64,000 nucleotides of DNA, from NCBI GenBank assembly GCA_025765595.1, contig JAIVFH010000005.1, positions 496,001 to 560,000 on the forward strand, written 5' to 3'. Both the position numbers and the translations under genes were made by a program. The DNA is from Obelidium mucronatum (taxonomy: Eukaryota > Chytridiomycota > Chytridiomycetes > Chytridiales > Chytriomycetaceae). Positions 11,175 to 25,517 of this stretch are shown here, one piece after another. Positions within the stretch are counted from its first letter, which is position 1; the number at the start of each line of letters is the position of its first letter. The notes below the pieces were generated by a model. The model was not told where the DNA came from, made no database searches, and saw only the letters and a list, made by a program, of their open reading frames with translations.

Positions 11175-14100
11175 ATGAGATCCACATTGCCTCCAACGAG
11201 TCGAGCTGGCAATAGATATCCTGAAGCTAACAAGATTCAACCACTGGATACCGCTGAAGCTAACAAGATTCAACCACTGGATACCGCTGAAGCTAACAAG
11301 ACTCAACCACTGGATACCGTTGAAACTCAAGCTGGTCTGGATTCGATAATACGTGTTAAATCCCCCCAATCAATTGCATCAGTCACATCCAAAGCGGATG
11401 AATCCAGCAGCTCAATCGCTCCTGAAGATATGAGTGAAGCAGGTTCCACTCACTCACATCAACTCTGGTCGCGCGATGTGGATGCGTTGCAATCACGACG
11501 CAGCAACCTGGGAATTGGAAAAGGTCTGCGGGCGACAGATAGGCAATCCGACTTTCGAATTGATCCCACTTCCAGAGCGGAGCTGCGCAAGGAAGCGGCG
11601 AAGCAACCCGTGGCATCAACAAAAACCCTTGGTGATCGACTTTCAACAGTTATAAAATCAGAAGAGCGATCTAAACCGAGCAGTAATGAAGTTGGTGTAT
11701 TAAACGGGCAGGGAAAATTAGAATCGCATAGTTTGAGCGGTGAGGGAACCCCTGAACTCACAGCAGAACGTCCCTTCGTTCCCATGAAACAAAAACGCGA
11801 GTCCTTGAAGTCTGGAGAAGTCGAATTTAAGCCAGGGGCATCCCCAAATACCATCATATCTCTCGAACAAGATCCCTCGTTGTATTCTATTCGGTCACGG
11901 GCGACCTCGGCTGCATCGTCAACTGTATCAAAAGTTTCCAGTGCTGCTCGCTCAAAGCGACGGGAAAAATTATCCATTGCTTCACAGAAGCAACGCGTAT
12001 CAATGCCTGATTCAAACTCCCTCACAAAAGATGCTCAAAATGTTACAGTTATCTCTGTCACCCTCAAAACAGAACTCGAAACGTCTACAATCCCATCTAA
12101 AATCCCACCTCAAATGAGTTCAAATGCCGAATCAAGTGAAATGGTGGCCAATGAACGTCCAAAAGTTTCTTTAGCAAGGATAAAGCGGAGATCAAAGCAG
12201 TCGTCCGTAAGCGGGTCTGTTACGAGTGAAATAGAAGATAGACCCAAATGGAGTAAGCGAAGTCAAAAACCTGCCGAAATCAGCGCAAGAGACCCCCCGC
12301 TTTCCTCGAACCCACCAGCACAACTGGAGCTCAAGACCACATTAAAGCCAAACCCAACCTTTGAAGCATCAAAGAGCAAGCAACCAAGCTCAAAAACGCC
12401 AGCCAACGTCGTTTCTCAGAACTTTAAGATAAGCGACACCCACAGCTTACACCATCAGCCGTCTGAGGAAGAAAATGAGACAAGGGTACTTCCCACTCCC
12501 AAAGCAACACCGGAACCAATCGTATTAAGCACTTTGCAAATGCCTGCCAAAGATCTCGGGACACCGTCTTCTAGTGGTGATGCTCCTAAAAGCCCAACTT
12601 TTGAAGTACATCAATCCAAGAACGTTTCTCAACAGGTTAGAAAATACCTTCAAACATTCATTGAATAAATCCTGTGATATAGGTCTTACACAGTGACAAA
12701 GACGAAGGACAAGGCAAATTAACAATGTCTCTTAAAATCTCTCAAGAAGCGAAGCCGATAGCACAGAAAGAAAAGGATGAAGAAGATATCAGTGAAGTTT
12801 ATTCGGAAGACGAATTTGAACCCGATTCATTTGAAGTTATCTCAACAACAAGTATCCATGATAGGGACCATCATAGTCAAGAATTTATTGAAGAAGTGGA
12901 CGAATTGAATTTGGAACGCTATCAAGATTCTGACGTGGATAATGAATTTGTCTTTGAGGTTGTGAACTCTCGCTCAACTGCTCCGCTCAAGACAGACAGT
13001 CGAACTCACTTCTATAATAGTGATAGCGATATCGAATTTTATGACATGAACGATGGAAAAGGAGCGGAAAATGTTTCTGAATCAAACAATGCTTTTACTG
13101 ATACAGAATCAGCTGTCGCTGCATACGACTGCGAATTTGAAGTTGAAAATACATCGGAAGATCATGACCAACTTGAACCTGCTGCCGAATCTTCCAAGAA
13201 GCCTGCTTGGCGACCAAACTCTCGTCTGTCAAACATCGGGTTTGAGTATTATCCACCTCGCCCAAAATCTCCATACTCAATGAGTCCACCAAAAGTTAGT
13301 TCACATAAGATTTTTTATCATTGATTCTCAATATTTATTCGCTAGATTCACTGCAAGCCATCGGGTCCAAAGCCGCCATTTTCATCACCTGTGGGGAAAC
13401 GTCTTTCAGAATCATCCAATTTGAAAACCAAGTCAAAGGATGCTCAAGCAAAAGTAACTGGTACCTCTCTTACTGCCCTGTGTACCCTTTTTTGTTGTTA
13501 ATCCACTTCGTCCAGAAAAACTCGTTTCAGGTCGATGTTCTCCATACGCAGCAATCATATCAAGGATCCATTATCCCACGAAACTAAACCAAGCAAACAA
13601 AAAGCATGAAAGATGGCCGCTTCATATGCCTGGAACTCGATCCTTCAGCAACCTTCCCCTAAAAGTCATTCAGAAGGCAAGAAGACACGTCAAAGAAGAG
13701 TCTCTTATTGAAAAAACTAAGAGAAGGATAAAAGAAGAAGGTGAAATCACAATTGCTCTCATTCTGACAAGGCGGTGGTGCTAATAACGACACACAGCTA
13801 AATTTCGTCAGATTTCAAGAGGAAATTGGTCATCTAAAGCTTCAAAATTCATATCTCAAAGGAAACAACCTGCTTGGGCGAAACCATATCGAGTTCCAGA
13901 ACGTAAGCCGGTGGAGGTGCCACCAGAAACTGTGGCGAAATCCTTGGAAAAAGCGGCAGACAATGCTGTGAATGCATGCGACGAGTTACAATCAAGAATT
14001 GGTGAGAAGTTGGATCCTTCATTATCAAGAACACACAACTAAAATCCCTCACCACCAAAGAACAAATTAAAAAATTGAAAGACGCATATGGCAGTATTTC

Positions 14101-15391
14101 AACACCGGCGCATGTAGAAGCTCTTATTAAGCTCTCCCAGTATTGGTTGAAACTTGGGGACTATAAGGAAGCTTTAAGGACCGCATCACTTGCAAAAAAA
14201 GCTACCAAGAAAATGTTCCTTCAAGATAGCGAAAAGGTCTTTGAGCGTATCAATGAAGCTGCAAACGACAATGCGCCTCCAAAGGAGAACTTTTTCCAAC
14301 TAGTCAAACACAAGAAATATGGCGATGTGATGGCACCAGTTCGAGATATCGATCTCGCATCGCAATTGGAAGCCACAGTCGACCTTCTAATTAACAAAAT
14401 TATAAACACAAGAGTACGAAGTCTGGGAGTAGAAGGCCTCGCAAGAGTTTCTCCCCCTGATGGACGTGACTACATCCAGTTGAATTTGAAGCACCAAAAT
14501 GATTCCTTTGAAGCAAATACCGATATATTTCCAGTTCATGAGGCTCGACGTCAAGTTAAAAAGAACCGCCCTGTTTCCTCTCAACAAGCTTATGAAGAGC
14601 AGAAGCGCATTAATCGAGAAAAGGCGGCGAAATACTCAGAAAGTCTGGAAGTCAAGGCGTTAAAGAAACTGGTGAAGTCGCTCTCGGAAGAAGTGGAATT
14701 GTACAAAGTCCCTCGTGTTGAACGCATCATGAAGGCGTTAGACAAAGGAAAAGCTGCCAAAGATCTCGTCTGCCAGAATCCGCAAAAGAGTAGAGACAAA
14801 AAAATCCTGGCTGAACAAATATCGGCTCATATAGCCGTCAGCTTGAAAAGTGGAAAAGAGTCTAAAGCTCCAGATGCGCCCAACGTCACAGTCCCCACTG
14901 TTAGTACGAAAGAGGCCAAAACTTCAAAACTCATGTCCAAAAACGATTCAGAGAGTCTTGAATGCCAAACCAATCCAAAGTCGGAGTTAACATCAACACT
15001 AATTCATTCTGAAATTGAAGAAGCCAAGCCAAAAACGGTCAACGGACAAGATAAACTGCCTCAGGATTATTGTGCTGTTAAAGTTGAGGAAAATATCGGA
15101 GAGAAACTGAATGAGAAGATCGAAAGAGTAGAAAACATCCAGAAAACTGAACAGCGACTCGTTGAAAAAATACTACCTGCAACTCAATTCAATGAAGCTG
15201 AAATGAAACCAGAAGAGAAATTCCCTGTTCTCCAAATCGGCGATCAGAGCTTGGACTCACAACCGCCAATGGATGAACCCGCCAGATCAGTGGTGATGCA
15301 TGAAGACTCTCCACAGATTTCACCTGGATCAACCCGCAGGAACTCAAATGAAGATGACTTCTCCAAACTTGCAGATGAACTATTTGGATAG
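11175..15391 (+). CDS. Large Ser-rich protein with TPR-like and coiled-coil C-terminus, function unknown
   Basis: Read as one gene because adjacent open segments join in phase across GT-AG introns: 12635-12681, about 13297-13348, about 13454-13530 and about 14000-14059; one further join near 13790 is less certain. The N-terminal third is Ser/Lys-rich and disordered and starts with three 11-residue tandem repeats. A middle part is acidic (EDEFEPDSFEV). A folded segment near 14060-14220 (ALIKLSQYWLKLGDYKEALR) looks like a TPR helix pair. It is followed by a conserved-looking stretch (SLGVEGLARVSPPDGRDYI) and a Lys/Glu-rich coiled-coil tail. No family was recognised. Position next to the CCDC162-like gene and the overall build suggest a cytoskeletal or flagellar role, which is inference. 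Confidence 0.5.
11223..11321 (+). repeat. 33-bp in-frame minisatellite, three copies
   Basis: The unit encoding EANKIQPLDTA occurs three times head to tail near the start of the TPR/coiled-coil gene. Copies one and two are nearly identical; copy three has Thr for Ile and Val for the final Ala. It is in frame, so copy-number change would alter protein length without breaking the reading frame. Confidence 0.9.
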
Positions 15392-15460
15392 AATGATATG
15401 AATTTTATCACGAATATGTGTAAATAAATTAATAGTAATAGACGTTGTGACAATTTGCAA

Positions 15461-18400
15461 ATGGGACGCGATGATTCAAACAGATACAACCCAGCGCAAG
15501 TCGAAAGCGAAATTCCCGATGACATGAAAGAAACTCCACCCCTAGAAACTGTGGGGATGCTGGACAAACGTTTTGATGACGTGAGTTTTTTGGTTGTCGC
15601 GGTCACGTTGATGGGGCTGATCAAAGGTGCGGTAGCTTGTGACTGAAATAGGTTTCATGCACGAATCTCGAGGAAAAGACTTTCAAAATATGGATGCGCG
15701 TAAAGATCGCTTGTCGGCCTTGCAGACTATCTCGTTAGCAGCACCACTGTCTGTCAGTCACCAGCCCCTAATATAAAAAACCCAGATATTTCGAACAATA
15801 CCGGAAAGTGCGACAGAGAAGAATTGAGGCCGTTTCCAAAGTAGATCTTCCAGTTCGGCCCGAGACTAACGGAGCTAAAGTGTTCAACGAAGTAACCAAA
15901 AAGCAGAAAAGGCCAATTCACTACTAAAATCCAAAACTCAGATTGAATCTTATTGGAATATATCTCAAGAAATAAACGGAACTCGGCTATTGCACATACT
16001 TCGAGAGTTCTTTCTGAATAAGAGTTTTCAAACTCTGCAGGAATCTGCCTTGCTATTATCACGGTGGCAAAGATTCTGTGAGTAACACTTAAGATTTTAT
16101 TACTGTCTCTCAATAATTTTCCACATAGGTACAACATCGTATGATGTTTTGAATCATTCAAGTCTCTTCCAGCAACATTTTTCAAAACTCTCCCAGGAAT
16201 TTACTGATGCAGTTCACCGCTTTGAAAGGATTGCAGAGAGTGTTGAAGAAAGAGATAAGGTACTGAAGCAGCTACAGGCTGCTGAAGACGCTATCCGATA
16301 CGAAGCTGAGAAGACAGGTCTGGTGGGGCAAAAGCGAGTGGAAAAAAAGCAAGTGGCAAATGTTGGATCTTTAGCCACCGAGGCGCTGAAAATCCGAAAA
16401 GCAACTGAAAAAGAGGCAAAGGACCAAGCAGATTTGGAGACTAAATTGCTTTTGAAGAAACATCGTCTTTGTGATGACGAAACTGACGTACCGCAAGATC
16501 TCGAAGATCCTGGATTTGATGCATCCGATTTAGCCATATATATGAGATCATTTTTGTCAAGCAGTAAAGGTCTTCGGGAAATCGAGACATACCGACGTCG
16601 AGCAAAAACTATGTTGCTTGTGGACAGAGTGCAAATGCTGAGAGAGTATAGGATGATCTCAGAATTGACCCCTGGCAGCAATTTAATCGAAATTGTTGAT
16701 GAATATGATGGAGTGAACTTGTAAGCCTGTCACGTTCTGATAATTCCGATTGCTAAATGTAGTTAAAATCAGGTTTATGGACTGTCCACCTCTAAAGACC
16801 CCGAAAGTAGAAGATTATTTGACAGAGTTCGAAATCCTATGTGCGCATTATAACATTGAAACAAGCATGGTGCAGGAGGATGGGAGACCGTTTTCGTTTG
16901 AGGTTGATGGTCGCTTTACCTGGTAAGCTCAGGCAGTAAACATCGCACAAACAAAACAAAAGCGCATTAATTCATTTCAATTGCAGCAAGTTTTTTGAGC
17001 AAGTTCTGGAAACCAACTTTTTACAAGATGGTGACGAGAAACCGAATCATCAAACAACTATCAGCAGTAACCCGAATGCCGCAAACGATAAACCAAACAG
17101 TATGGCTTTAGATACCAAAGCGACATCAGTAGCAAATGCTATCTTTGTACTTACTTCTTCAGGAGTCACACGTATGAACTGTTTTATCTTTTTGTTGCTT
17201 GTTCTAAAAATCATAAAATCTAGTGCCTTCCGCTCCTAAAATAAAACCGTCCGAGTGGCTATCAGAAGCAATACTCAATCCCCAATTCGAGGATTACCAA
17301 GAACGGCAAGGAGACATTCTCAAGCAGCAAAAAGATGTAGACTTTGAACTTATGTGCGAAATGGACTTAATGCGCTGCAACGAAATGGAGATTGTCTTGC
17401 ATCGTTTGAAGGAGAATGCCAGAAAAACATGGGAATTATCATCTAGAAAGCCAAATTCGAGGCCACTCATAGCCAAATCTAGCGTCTTGTCGAAACCAGG
17501 AACCCGAGCGATTCAAGAAACGGAGAAAATGAATCTTAATCCGAGACTTCCTGAAACGTTTGATTTGGGAATGATGGTGCCCGATGGAAGGGATCATTTG
17601 AGTGATCACCATGTCCTTGACGGCAAAAAACAGAACTACGGACAGATTCTCAAAACAAACGAAGAATTAAATGACGCAAATCAGGAAAATGGTGTCGATG
17701 CCAACCGTAAACCACCGCCTGGAGTAATTGAGGTGAATGGACCACCATTGAAAATTCTAAACTGACGATTCAAATTTAGCCAACAATAGCAACTATTTTT
17801 GCAGAACATGAAATTAACTCTTATATGATGCTTCGGCTATGTAGAATTCGTGAGCTGAGGTGAATTTGTTCAAATCAGGAGGAATGAAGGTTTTAAGATC
17901 AACTATAGAAACACCCTCCGGATGCAGCTGAACTTCTTCAGATCCGTTGAAAAGCGTGTCAATATTGATGTAAGCTGGTTTGATAAAATCAAGTTACTTT
18001 GCTGACGGTTGTTGTTGTAGTTGAGAAACAGCAGACTACGTTCCAAACTAGATGTCCTTGAACACTTTAAACCAACCTACGAAAACCTGGCATCGATCTT
18101 GAAAAACCAAACCAGCTATTTCGACAACGATGATGAATCTGGAGGCCAAAATGGTGACCCCGGGGCGAGTTTTGCTCCTTCAAAATCAGCAGACCCGTGT
18201 TCAGAGGACTTCAGATCAATCAAAGCAGGCAACGTTGAAATTCAAGATCAAAAGGGGACGAGGATACTATATGGTAAATATTTTCATTGAAAATAAACTT
18301 CTGTCAAACTGATGACATCATAACAATAGACTCGGCCATTCAGGATCTCCAAGATCTTGAGTCAGAGATGCTAAAAATGGCAACTATTTTTATTAATAAT

Positions 18401-21400
18401 GGATTGAACGGTCGTGTTTTGGCGGGGGCTTCCTTCTTCGACGATCTCCTTTTGAAAAGAGACAAGAATAAGTGTATGTGTCAAAAGTTAAAAATTAAAT
18501 GAATAACCGATACAACAGCCGACATCAAGGACATAACATACATAAATCCTTTAATTGATCGAGCGCAACTTCTTTTGGAACTCCTGGATAGCGAAGTGAA
18601 ATATCAGAACGCTAAGATTGAGGCAAGTGGAGTTTTTAGTTGCAGAAAAGTTCTCAATGAATTCTTCAGGCTACGAATATTTACTTGGAAGTTTTCGAAC
18701 ACACCAGAAGTTATGAAGAAATCAAGAAACTTAGTCAGATAATTATCAATCTTTCATTCGCACGGCCCGATATTGACTTTTCGGTTCGTCCCTTGCATTG
18801 GCAAAATGTTAATTTAAAACAAACGGGGTGATTTTTGAAAAAAAAACACAGGCCCCCTATTTCAGTCGCGATTATGCGTTAGCAACAAAAAGCCTGCGGA
18901 TTCAATCAAATCTACTCATAAATGTTGTAACACGAACAATAGAGAATCATCGAGATTGGGTGGATCGCCATATTTCAAAACTTTCCGCCCCGAAAGAGGT
19001 GCCAAAGGAACCAGAGCCGTCTGGGCCAACCGTCGTCGTAGAGGATACCGCGAAAGGCGGATATCGCGACAGCATTGCAAAATATGTCGAGAAAGTAAAA
19101 GAAATGGATGCAAAACTCGACAACACTGATTCTACTGGAAGTTCGATTAGAATTGGCCTTCCCTGGAAAATTGGTGAGAGAAGAAATAACAGCACGATAG
19201 TTTAGCGTGATTTAAGTATAATTACGTCCTTAGAATCCAGTGCCGCGACTAAAATCATCATGCATTCTCCTGCCATAAGAGTCAACCTGAATGAAGTGAT
19301 TCCTGTGCTTTCGGCAGTAATTAAAATCCACAAGGAGGCTTCCCTATACTGTCGGCAGTTTTATTCTTTACTTCAAACCATTCTTTCGAAAGAAGGCATC
19401 GTGGCATCTCCGATTAGAGGCGCTGCTTCTTGCGTTGTGTGGAAGGGGTTGAGCAAATTGTGGCGAGACTTTTGTGACCAGGATTTCATTCTCCCACTAA
19501 AAGGAAGAAGATTGGTTGGAGGTCTGGAAAGTGATGATTGGTTGGAGAATCCTCTGCTTCCCGACTTGATTTTGGGAGAAAAATATAGTCCGTTAGACAT
19601 TCAGTTGGCCTCCAGAAGTGGAAAAGCAGGATACATTCCAAATATGATTACTCCATATACTATTTTCACAGGTATAAAATAGTTTGCGAATGATTAAATA
19701 CTGACTCAACTTCTGTTAGATCCACACTTCCAACCAAAGGCACGAGATTTGCTGACTCGAGCATTGAATGCTATTATTCTAAGAAACAGGCTTTATTATT
19801 CATGGATTGAGACAGGCAAGAACTTCATTTCCTCAAGGCTTTCATTGTTTTAATTGTTTTCTTGGATTTTTTACAGATTTTTGGAAATTCACTTATGAGG
19901 AACAATTTCCTCAAATGGGGTTAGAAAAGAATGAATACACCGGAAGGCTCGGACCTGTAAATTACGATCTTCCAGGAATGGATAATACAGTGATTGAGGT
20001 AAGCGCATTCAAAATTTTTAATGATTCAAGAAAAGTTTTTGAATTCCCCCCCACAAACACAGGACGATGACTTTGAAGACATGGATGGCAAAGAAATCAG
20101 CTATGAAGCAGGAGAAAATGCAGATTCTTCAAATATAATCCACTGGCGTTGTGGGCCACTTGCAATTGCTGAACTTGACGATTCACACCCCCAATTTGAC
20201 TTTTCAAGTTTCAAGACTATTATCCAGCTTATGAGACCGCTAAATTTGGCCATTATGACTCGCTCTTTGAAGGTTCGGAAAGCCTTTACCCTCACTCGAA
20301 AACAAAAAAAACAGACTGACTCGTGTTCCACTAGGCGCAACTGCTGGAAAAGAACTGGCTTATGGCTTCTGCCGAAATCAATGGACACATTATGCACGAA
20401 ATTCATAAAGCTGCCATGTTTGAAAACGAATCAGATATAAAATTGATTGACAAGAATAAGGTAGAGAAACCGCTTTGTCAAGAACTCTCCTTAACAAAAA
20501 AAACCCTTTAGAAAAAAAAGAATGGCCGAGTGAACGCAAAAGACAAGAACACAAAACAATTTGATGTGGATTACAAGAACTTCATTGCCACCAACATCTT
20601 GGCGAAAAAGAAACAAATGCGCAAAGCAATGCTTATCGAATATGCAAAAGAGTTTGTCATCCTTCATTCCTTTGTTTTTTACCATCTAGCGGAGTTCATT
20701 ACGTCTTATGATAGGCTTTTATTTTAGAATCAGGAATATCACGAAAAAGGAACTGAGGGAAATTGACAAGGACGAAGAAACAATGGTTCTTAAGGTACAG
20801 CAATTTACATAACTATGTTAATATTAGAAGGCTCTGTAAAAAAATAACTTGAATTTAGTATAACTTGTGTGAGTGGTATCTTTCAAACATGAAAGAAGTT
20901 GCTGTTGAAGAGTGTGAACGGGCCGAATATGCCACGCTGATGATTGAATTTCGGATATATGTGCAGGCTCTTCCTGCCGGACGCGTTGTCTTTAGAAACT
21001 CTAAAGTAACGCGAAATAAGGATTTCGTGAGTGGCGGTGAGTTCTATCATAAACCTTTTTTGTTCAAGTTTCCTGTTTCTTAAGCTTCAACTGAAAAAAA
21101 CTAAAAATAACAGGTGGCTTGCAAGCCAAAGATACCCCAAAACCATTAGATCTTGAGCGCAGTATTGAGGTCCAGGAAGTTGTAACTCGCGTCATAGAAG
21201 GTTCCGAAAAGATGACAACTCTTTGGTACATTCCACACGTAACGGAGTCCCTGCTGGTATTGACTCCCCTTTGTCTCTGCCAAAAAAAAAAAAAAATTAA
21301 AACACATGTTCCTTTCATCAGACGATTGGAGTTTGTGATAAAATTGCTCGTGCGAATCCAGACATCAACACGAAATTCTATCAAAATTCAAAACTATACA

Positions 21401-24400
21401 ACAAATCAATCAAGCTTCAGAAACTCGTTATCGAAATTATGAGGTGTGTTTCGATCTACGCTAGTTTGTACTGCGACAACAGCCGATTTGTCAAATCAGG
21501 TACAAAAAAAAAAAAAAAAAAAAAGAATTGCGTTATGCGAAAACTAAAACAACAAGAAAAAAAAAAGTTCGAGACCTCCGTGAAGCCGAATACGTTACAA
21601 ACGTAATGACATCCATGAAAAAGGATTTGTCACACCAAGGAGTCCAGTTGGATTTTGAATCGGCTGAGCGATACCTTTCCTCCAAATGGGAACTTTGGTT
21701 TATGAAAACGCGTCTTGCTCTACTTAGTGTTGGTTATGCCACGGCTATGCGAATTGTAAAGTTCCCCTCTTTTTTTTATTTTCCATTTTGACTTCAAAAA
21801 ACTCACTAAAATCGTCCCTTTTATCAGCTCCCTAAATCAAGTGCAATGCTAAGTCTTCAAGAAGAAATCATGTGCCAGAAGAAGAGTACCGATAAAATCA
21901 ACAACCCAACAACATTCTGGGACTTTTCGAAACTCAAAACAGTATGTGGCGTTTTTTTTTTGGTCTCTTTGACTTGCCCCCTCTCTCCATGTGTGAAATC
22001 ATTCTTATTTTTTTTATAATTTTTCTTCTTTGCAAACAAGCGCACAACATATCCAAAGTTTATTCGTTTAGCCTCTCGATACAGTTTCTCCAGACTTGAA
22101 CCAGCCGCCAAAGAATGCGCTGAAACAAAAATCGGAGAACTCGAAGATACAATGGAACAATATACTCAAGCAACGATGGTTGAGTTATTTTTTTCTTGCG
22201 GTTTTTTTACAAACATAAAAGTTTGACTTGGAGAGAAAAAAACAAAACACAAACAGCTCAATTTCGGCGAAAACAATGACGAACTAAACAAAAGCCAAAT
22301 GGACTATCTATTAACTCGAATTCGTCTGTTTTTGTTGAGGAAGGAGTACATAAATCTGACACTCTTTGGATCGCCGATTACAGTTAAGCGTTCTTTGCAA
22401 AGAGAATTAAAAAAAAGACTAAAAATTTTGGATATCCGCACGAAACAGAAAGAAGAGCAAGTTTCAGAGATCATGCGGTTATATAAAATGAGAGTAATTG
22501 TAGGTGCTGTGAGACTATATCATAAACAAGGGGCTCGAGGAAATGCAGCAACGGGTGAGCTAAGAAAAACTTGAATGAGTATATCGATTGCTAATTACAA
22601 TACACCTTTTTTTTCGGCAATCCATTTTACTTCAAAGCAATTCTTTTAACCGACGAAATCGTCAAATCCACAAACGAAATGGAACTAAACCGAATGAGCA
22701 TGGCCGCCTTTGAAAAATGCCAAATCACCACCCTCTTGGGAGAACTAGCGCGCCAATACACCACAAACCTTCTCCGAAACGCAAAACAGTACTTTAATCA
22801 ACTTGTAGATGAACGAACAGGGAAATTGTTCAAAGCGTATGAACAGATTGAAGTGCAACCTGCCACTGGGGAACGACAGTTTGCGTTCCGAGTGACGGAT
22901 AGTAATTATAATACAAAGACGCTGATATTGCAAGGGTTTATAGATGATTTGTATCGTTCGAATACTGTATATGTTGAGTAACCCCCGTTGTTCTTTTTTT
23001 TTTTTTCATTCCCTTCATGTATGATTGGCTTGATAACCTATTATATCCCAAACAGCTGAAAGAAAAAAAGAAAGAGTCGGTCATGACTACGGCTCAAGTC
23101 CTGGCTGGCAACAAGCCAGCAAAGGCAGAAGATGATGACAGGATATTTTGTTGCACAAAAGACCAGTTGGCAAAAGCTGTAAGAAACTTTTTTTTTATTT
23201 TCGCCATCTTCGTTTGACTTTGGTATCAAATGTAGGTTCAAAAAATGGCACTTCAGTTTACAAAGTGGGGAGAACAACATATTGTTGAACAAGAACACAT
23301 GCTTCCAGGACTAGTCAATAAACTACAAGAGTCACTCAAAAACAGTGATAAAATCATTTCGAATTTGATTCAAGAAAAGAAGGAAATGCAGGAGGTGAGA
23401 AAAAAGGAATTTGTTTGGGTCATCACACTAATAGGTGGGGATATTTTGTGTGGGCAGAACTTTTACCACAACGTCCGTCTCGCCACCGCCAACGCCGTCG
23501 CCGACATTTACGCCGAACTCGCCTCCAAATCCGTAGAAATCAACGACCTCCGTAAAACTCGCCGAATCGATGAAAAGAAGATCCGAAACAAAATAATTGA
23601 CGAATACGATGACCTTGTCTCTGAACTTGTCATGGAAAACCATGTCATGAGGAATCGATTCAATGAATACAGAACCAATACTGTACAGGAAATGGTTGGA
23701 ATTATCGCTGAAACAAAAAGAGAAGAGTTGGTCCAGTTGACTGAGTCGGCAGAGATTCCTGATCAGTTGAAAGCGTCGGCGTTGAGGACAATTGAACACG
23801 ATGAGGAGATCAAGGAGTTGAATGATGAGTTGCATGAAGTGAATATGACGGTATGCGAGTGTTTATGCGTGGTTTTTGGTGCTCTTTAGTGGAATTTACT
23901 CGTTTGTCTCAGTTGATGAAGGTCAGAACCATGTATACTATAAAGGAACAGTCTCTCAGATCCTCGTTCAACAAAAAAGTAAGCGAGGGATGATGAAATT
24001 CATTGAAATAATTGGATCCTGACTCTCTGTTCTCTGTCTAGATCAAAACTCTGACTGAGGAAAACAAAAAGGCTGAAGAAAAACTATGGGACAGCTATCG
24101 AAATGCAGAGGCCAGAGAGCAAACATTGCGAAAAATCATTAGTAAAAACAGTAAAGATTTGCTCATAGCAGAAACCAGGAATGATATCCTCCAGAGGCAA
24201 TTTAAAGATGAGGTTTGAATTCTTTGGATACCATGTCTTCCCTATACCTAACACATCAAACTTTCAGCAAACAAAACTGCGCCAAACTGCATCGAAAAAC
24301 GACCGAACAGTTTCTGCCCGTGTTCGTGTTGATCATTCAAGTTCCCATGAAGCCAGAATGACCGACGCAGTTGAAAAGCTCAAGTACTATGAAAAAATCA

Positions 24401-25467
24401 ATGTCGAAAAGCTTTTACTCGACCTCAAGGAAAAAACGGAAATCATTGAAGACATGCTTCAGAAAAAGAGAAATGAGGCCAAAACAGCATTGCAAGCACA
24501 AGCCGCCATGGTTGTTCTTCCGTCAAAAACGAGTCCCGATGCTCCTCGCCCATCGACAGCAGCTCCAGCTTTTAATAAAGCCAAGAGATCACCGGTGGAT
24601 GATTTGTTATTCAGGCTTGCTGCGTCAACTGAGGAAAACAATGAGTTGAAACGAAAATTGTCAATTCTGACTGTTGGAGCCGCTGCCAAAAAGCTTGTCA
24701 ATTCAATGCCCGCTGGTCCAACAAAAGGCGAGATGGAAAAATCTCGAGTGTTTACAACGGAGAGGGGCGTTCAAACAGAGACTATGAACTCATCTTCCCA
24801 AAAGAATGCCCTGGCAGACGTTGACATGAAATTAGAGCCTATTGTCCGTCCTTATGCAGATACGGACATGTTTACAATGAGTAACTTTGATGAAGTTCAA
24901 TTTGACGATGTGGATGACGATGACTTGGATGATAACTTCTTGGCACGTCGAAATAGTATGGCAGTTGCAAAAAACAACAAGATTGCAGCTGCTAGACCTA
25001 AACGCGATAGTGTATCTGCAAGTGTTTCTACAAATGCGAATAATAAGCGCTCCAGTACCTCTGCCAATATTTCCCCAGAATCAATTCGAACCGGTAGTGC
25101 ACCAAGTCGTAGGAGCAGTATGAAACAAACCGATTCGAAAAGAAGCAACCAAAATAATTCTATACGAATCAGTATTCCATCGCAGCCCCAGGTTATGGAA
25201 CACACAGCCGAGTACATTATAGAATCGGGTGAAAGTCCAAGGAAATCGAAAAGAGCGAGTGTAAGCAGTGCTGCTGCATTAAGACTTTCTCAGCCTCATC
25301 GAATGGACTCGGCGCAACTGACGCGGTCATTGAATATTGGGGGACACGGCATTCCAGGGTCTTCTGCACAAATGTTTCCCAATGTATCACCCGCCGGCGC
25401 TTCGATGAAAGCCGAGACAGCAAAGAAGTCTGTGTGGGATGATATCTATGACTATCAAAGCAAATGA
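15461..25467 (+). CDS. Very large coiled-coil protein, CCDC162-like (tentative), probable flagellar/ciliary protein
   Basis: A chain of more than 20 exons from ATG 15461 (MGRDDSNRYNPAQ) to the stop at 25467, probably over 2,300 residues. Early blocks include LLSRWQRFCTTSYDVLN (spliced near 16077-16131), LVDRVQMLREYRMISELTPG and, near 17240, KPSEWLSEAILNPQFEDY then a helix rich in Glu/Met/Arg. The middle is all helical with few recognisable motifs. The last third is classical coiled coil, and the tail (24360-25467) is Ser/Arg/Asn-rich. The arrangement recalls the CCDC162/DUF4549 proteins found mainly in ciliated organisms; that match is from memory and is the weak point. Introns are 40-90 nt, many with poly-T or poly-A tracts, plus one possible 19-nt intron at 17860-17878. 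It could be two genes split near 17765, but junctions read through in phase. Confidence 0.6.
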
Positions 25468-25517
25468 ATAATGAAGTCTTTCTTTCTTTCTTTCTTTTTT
25501 TTTGTATATTTCTGATC

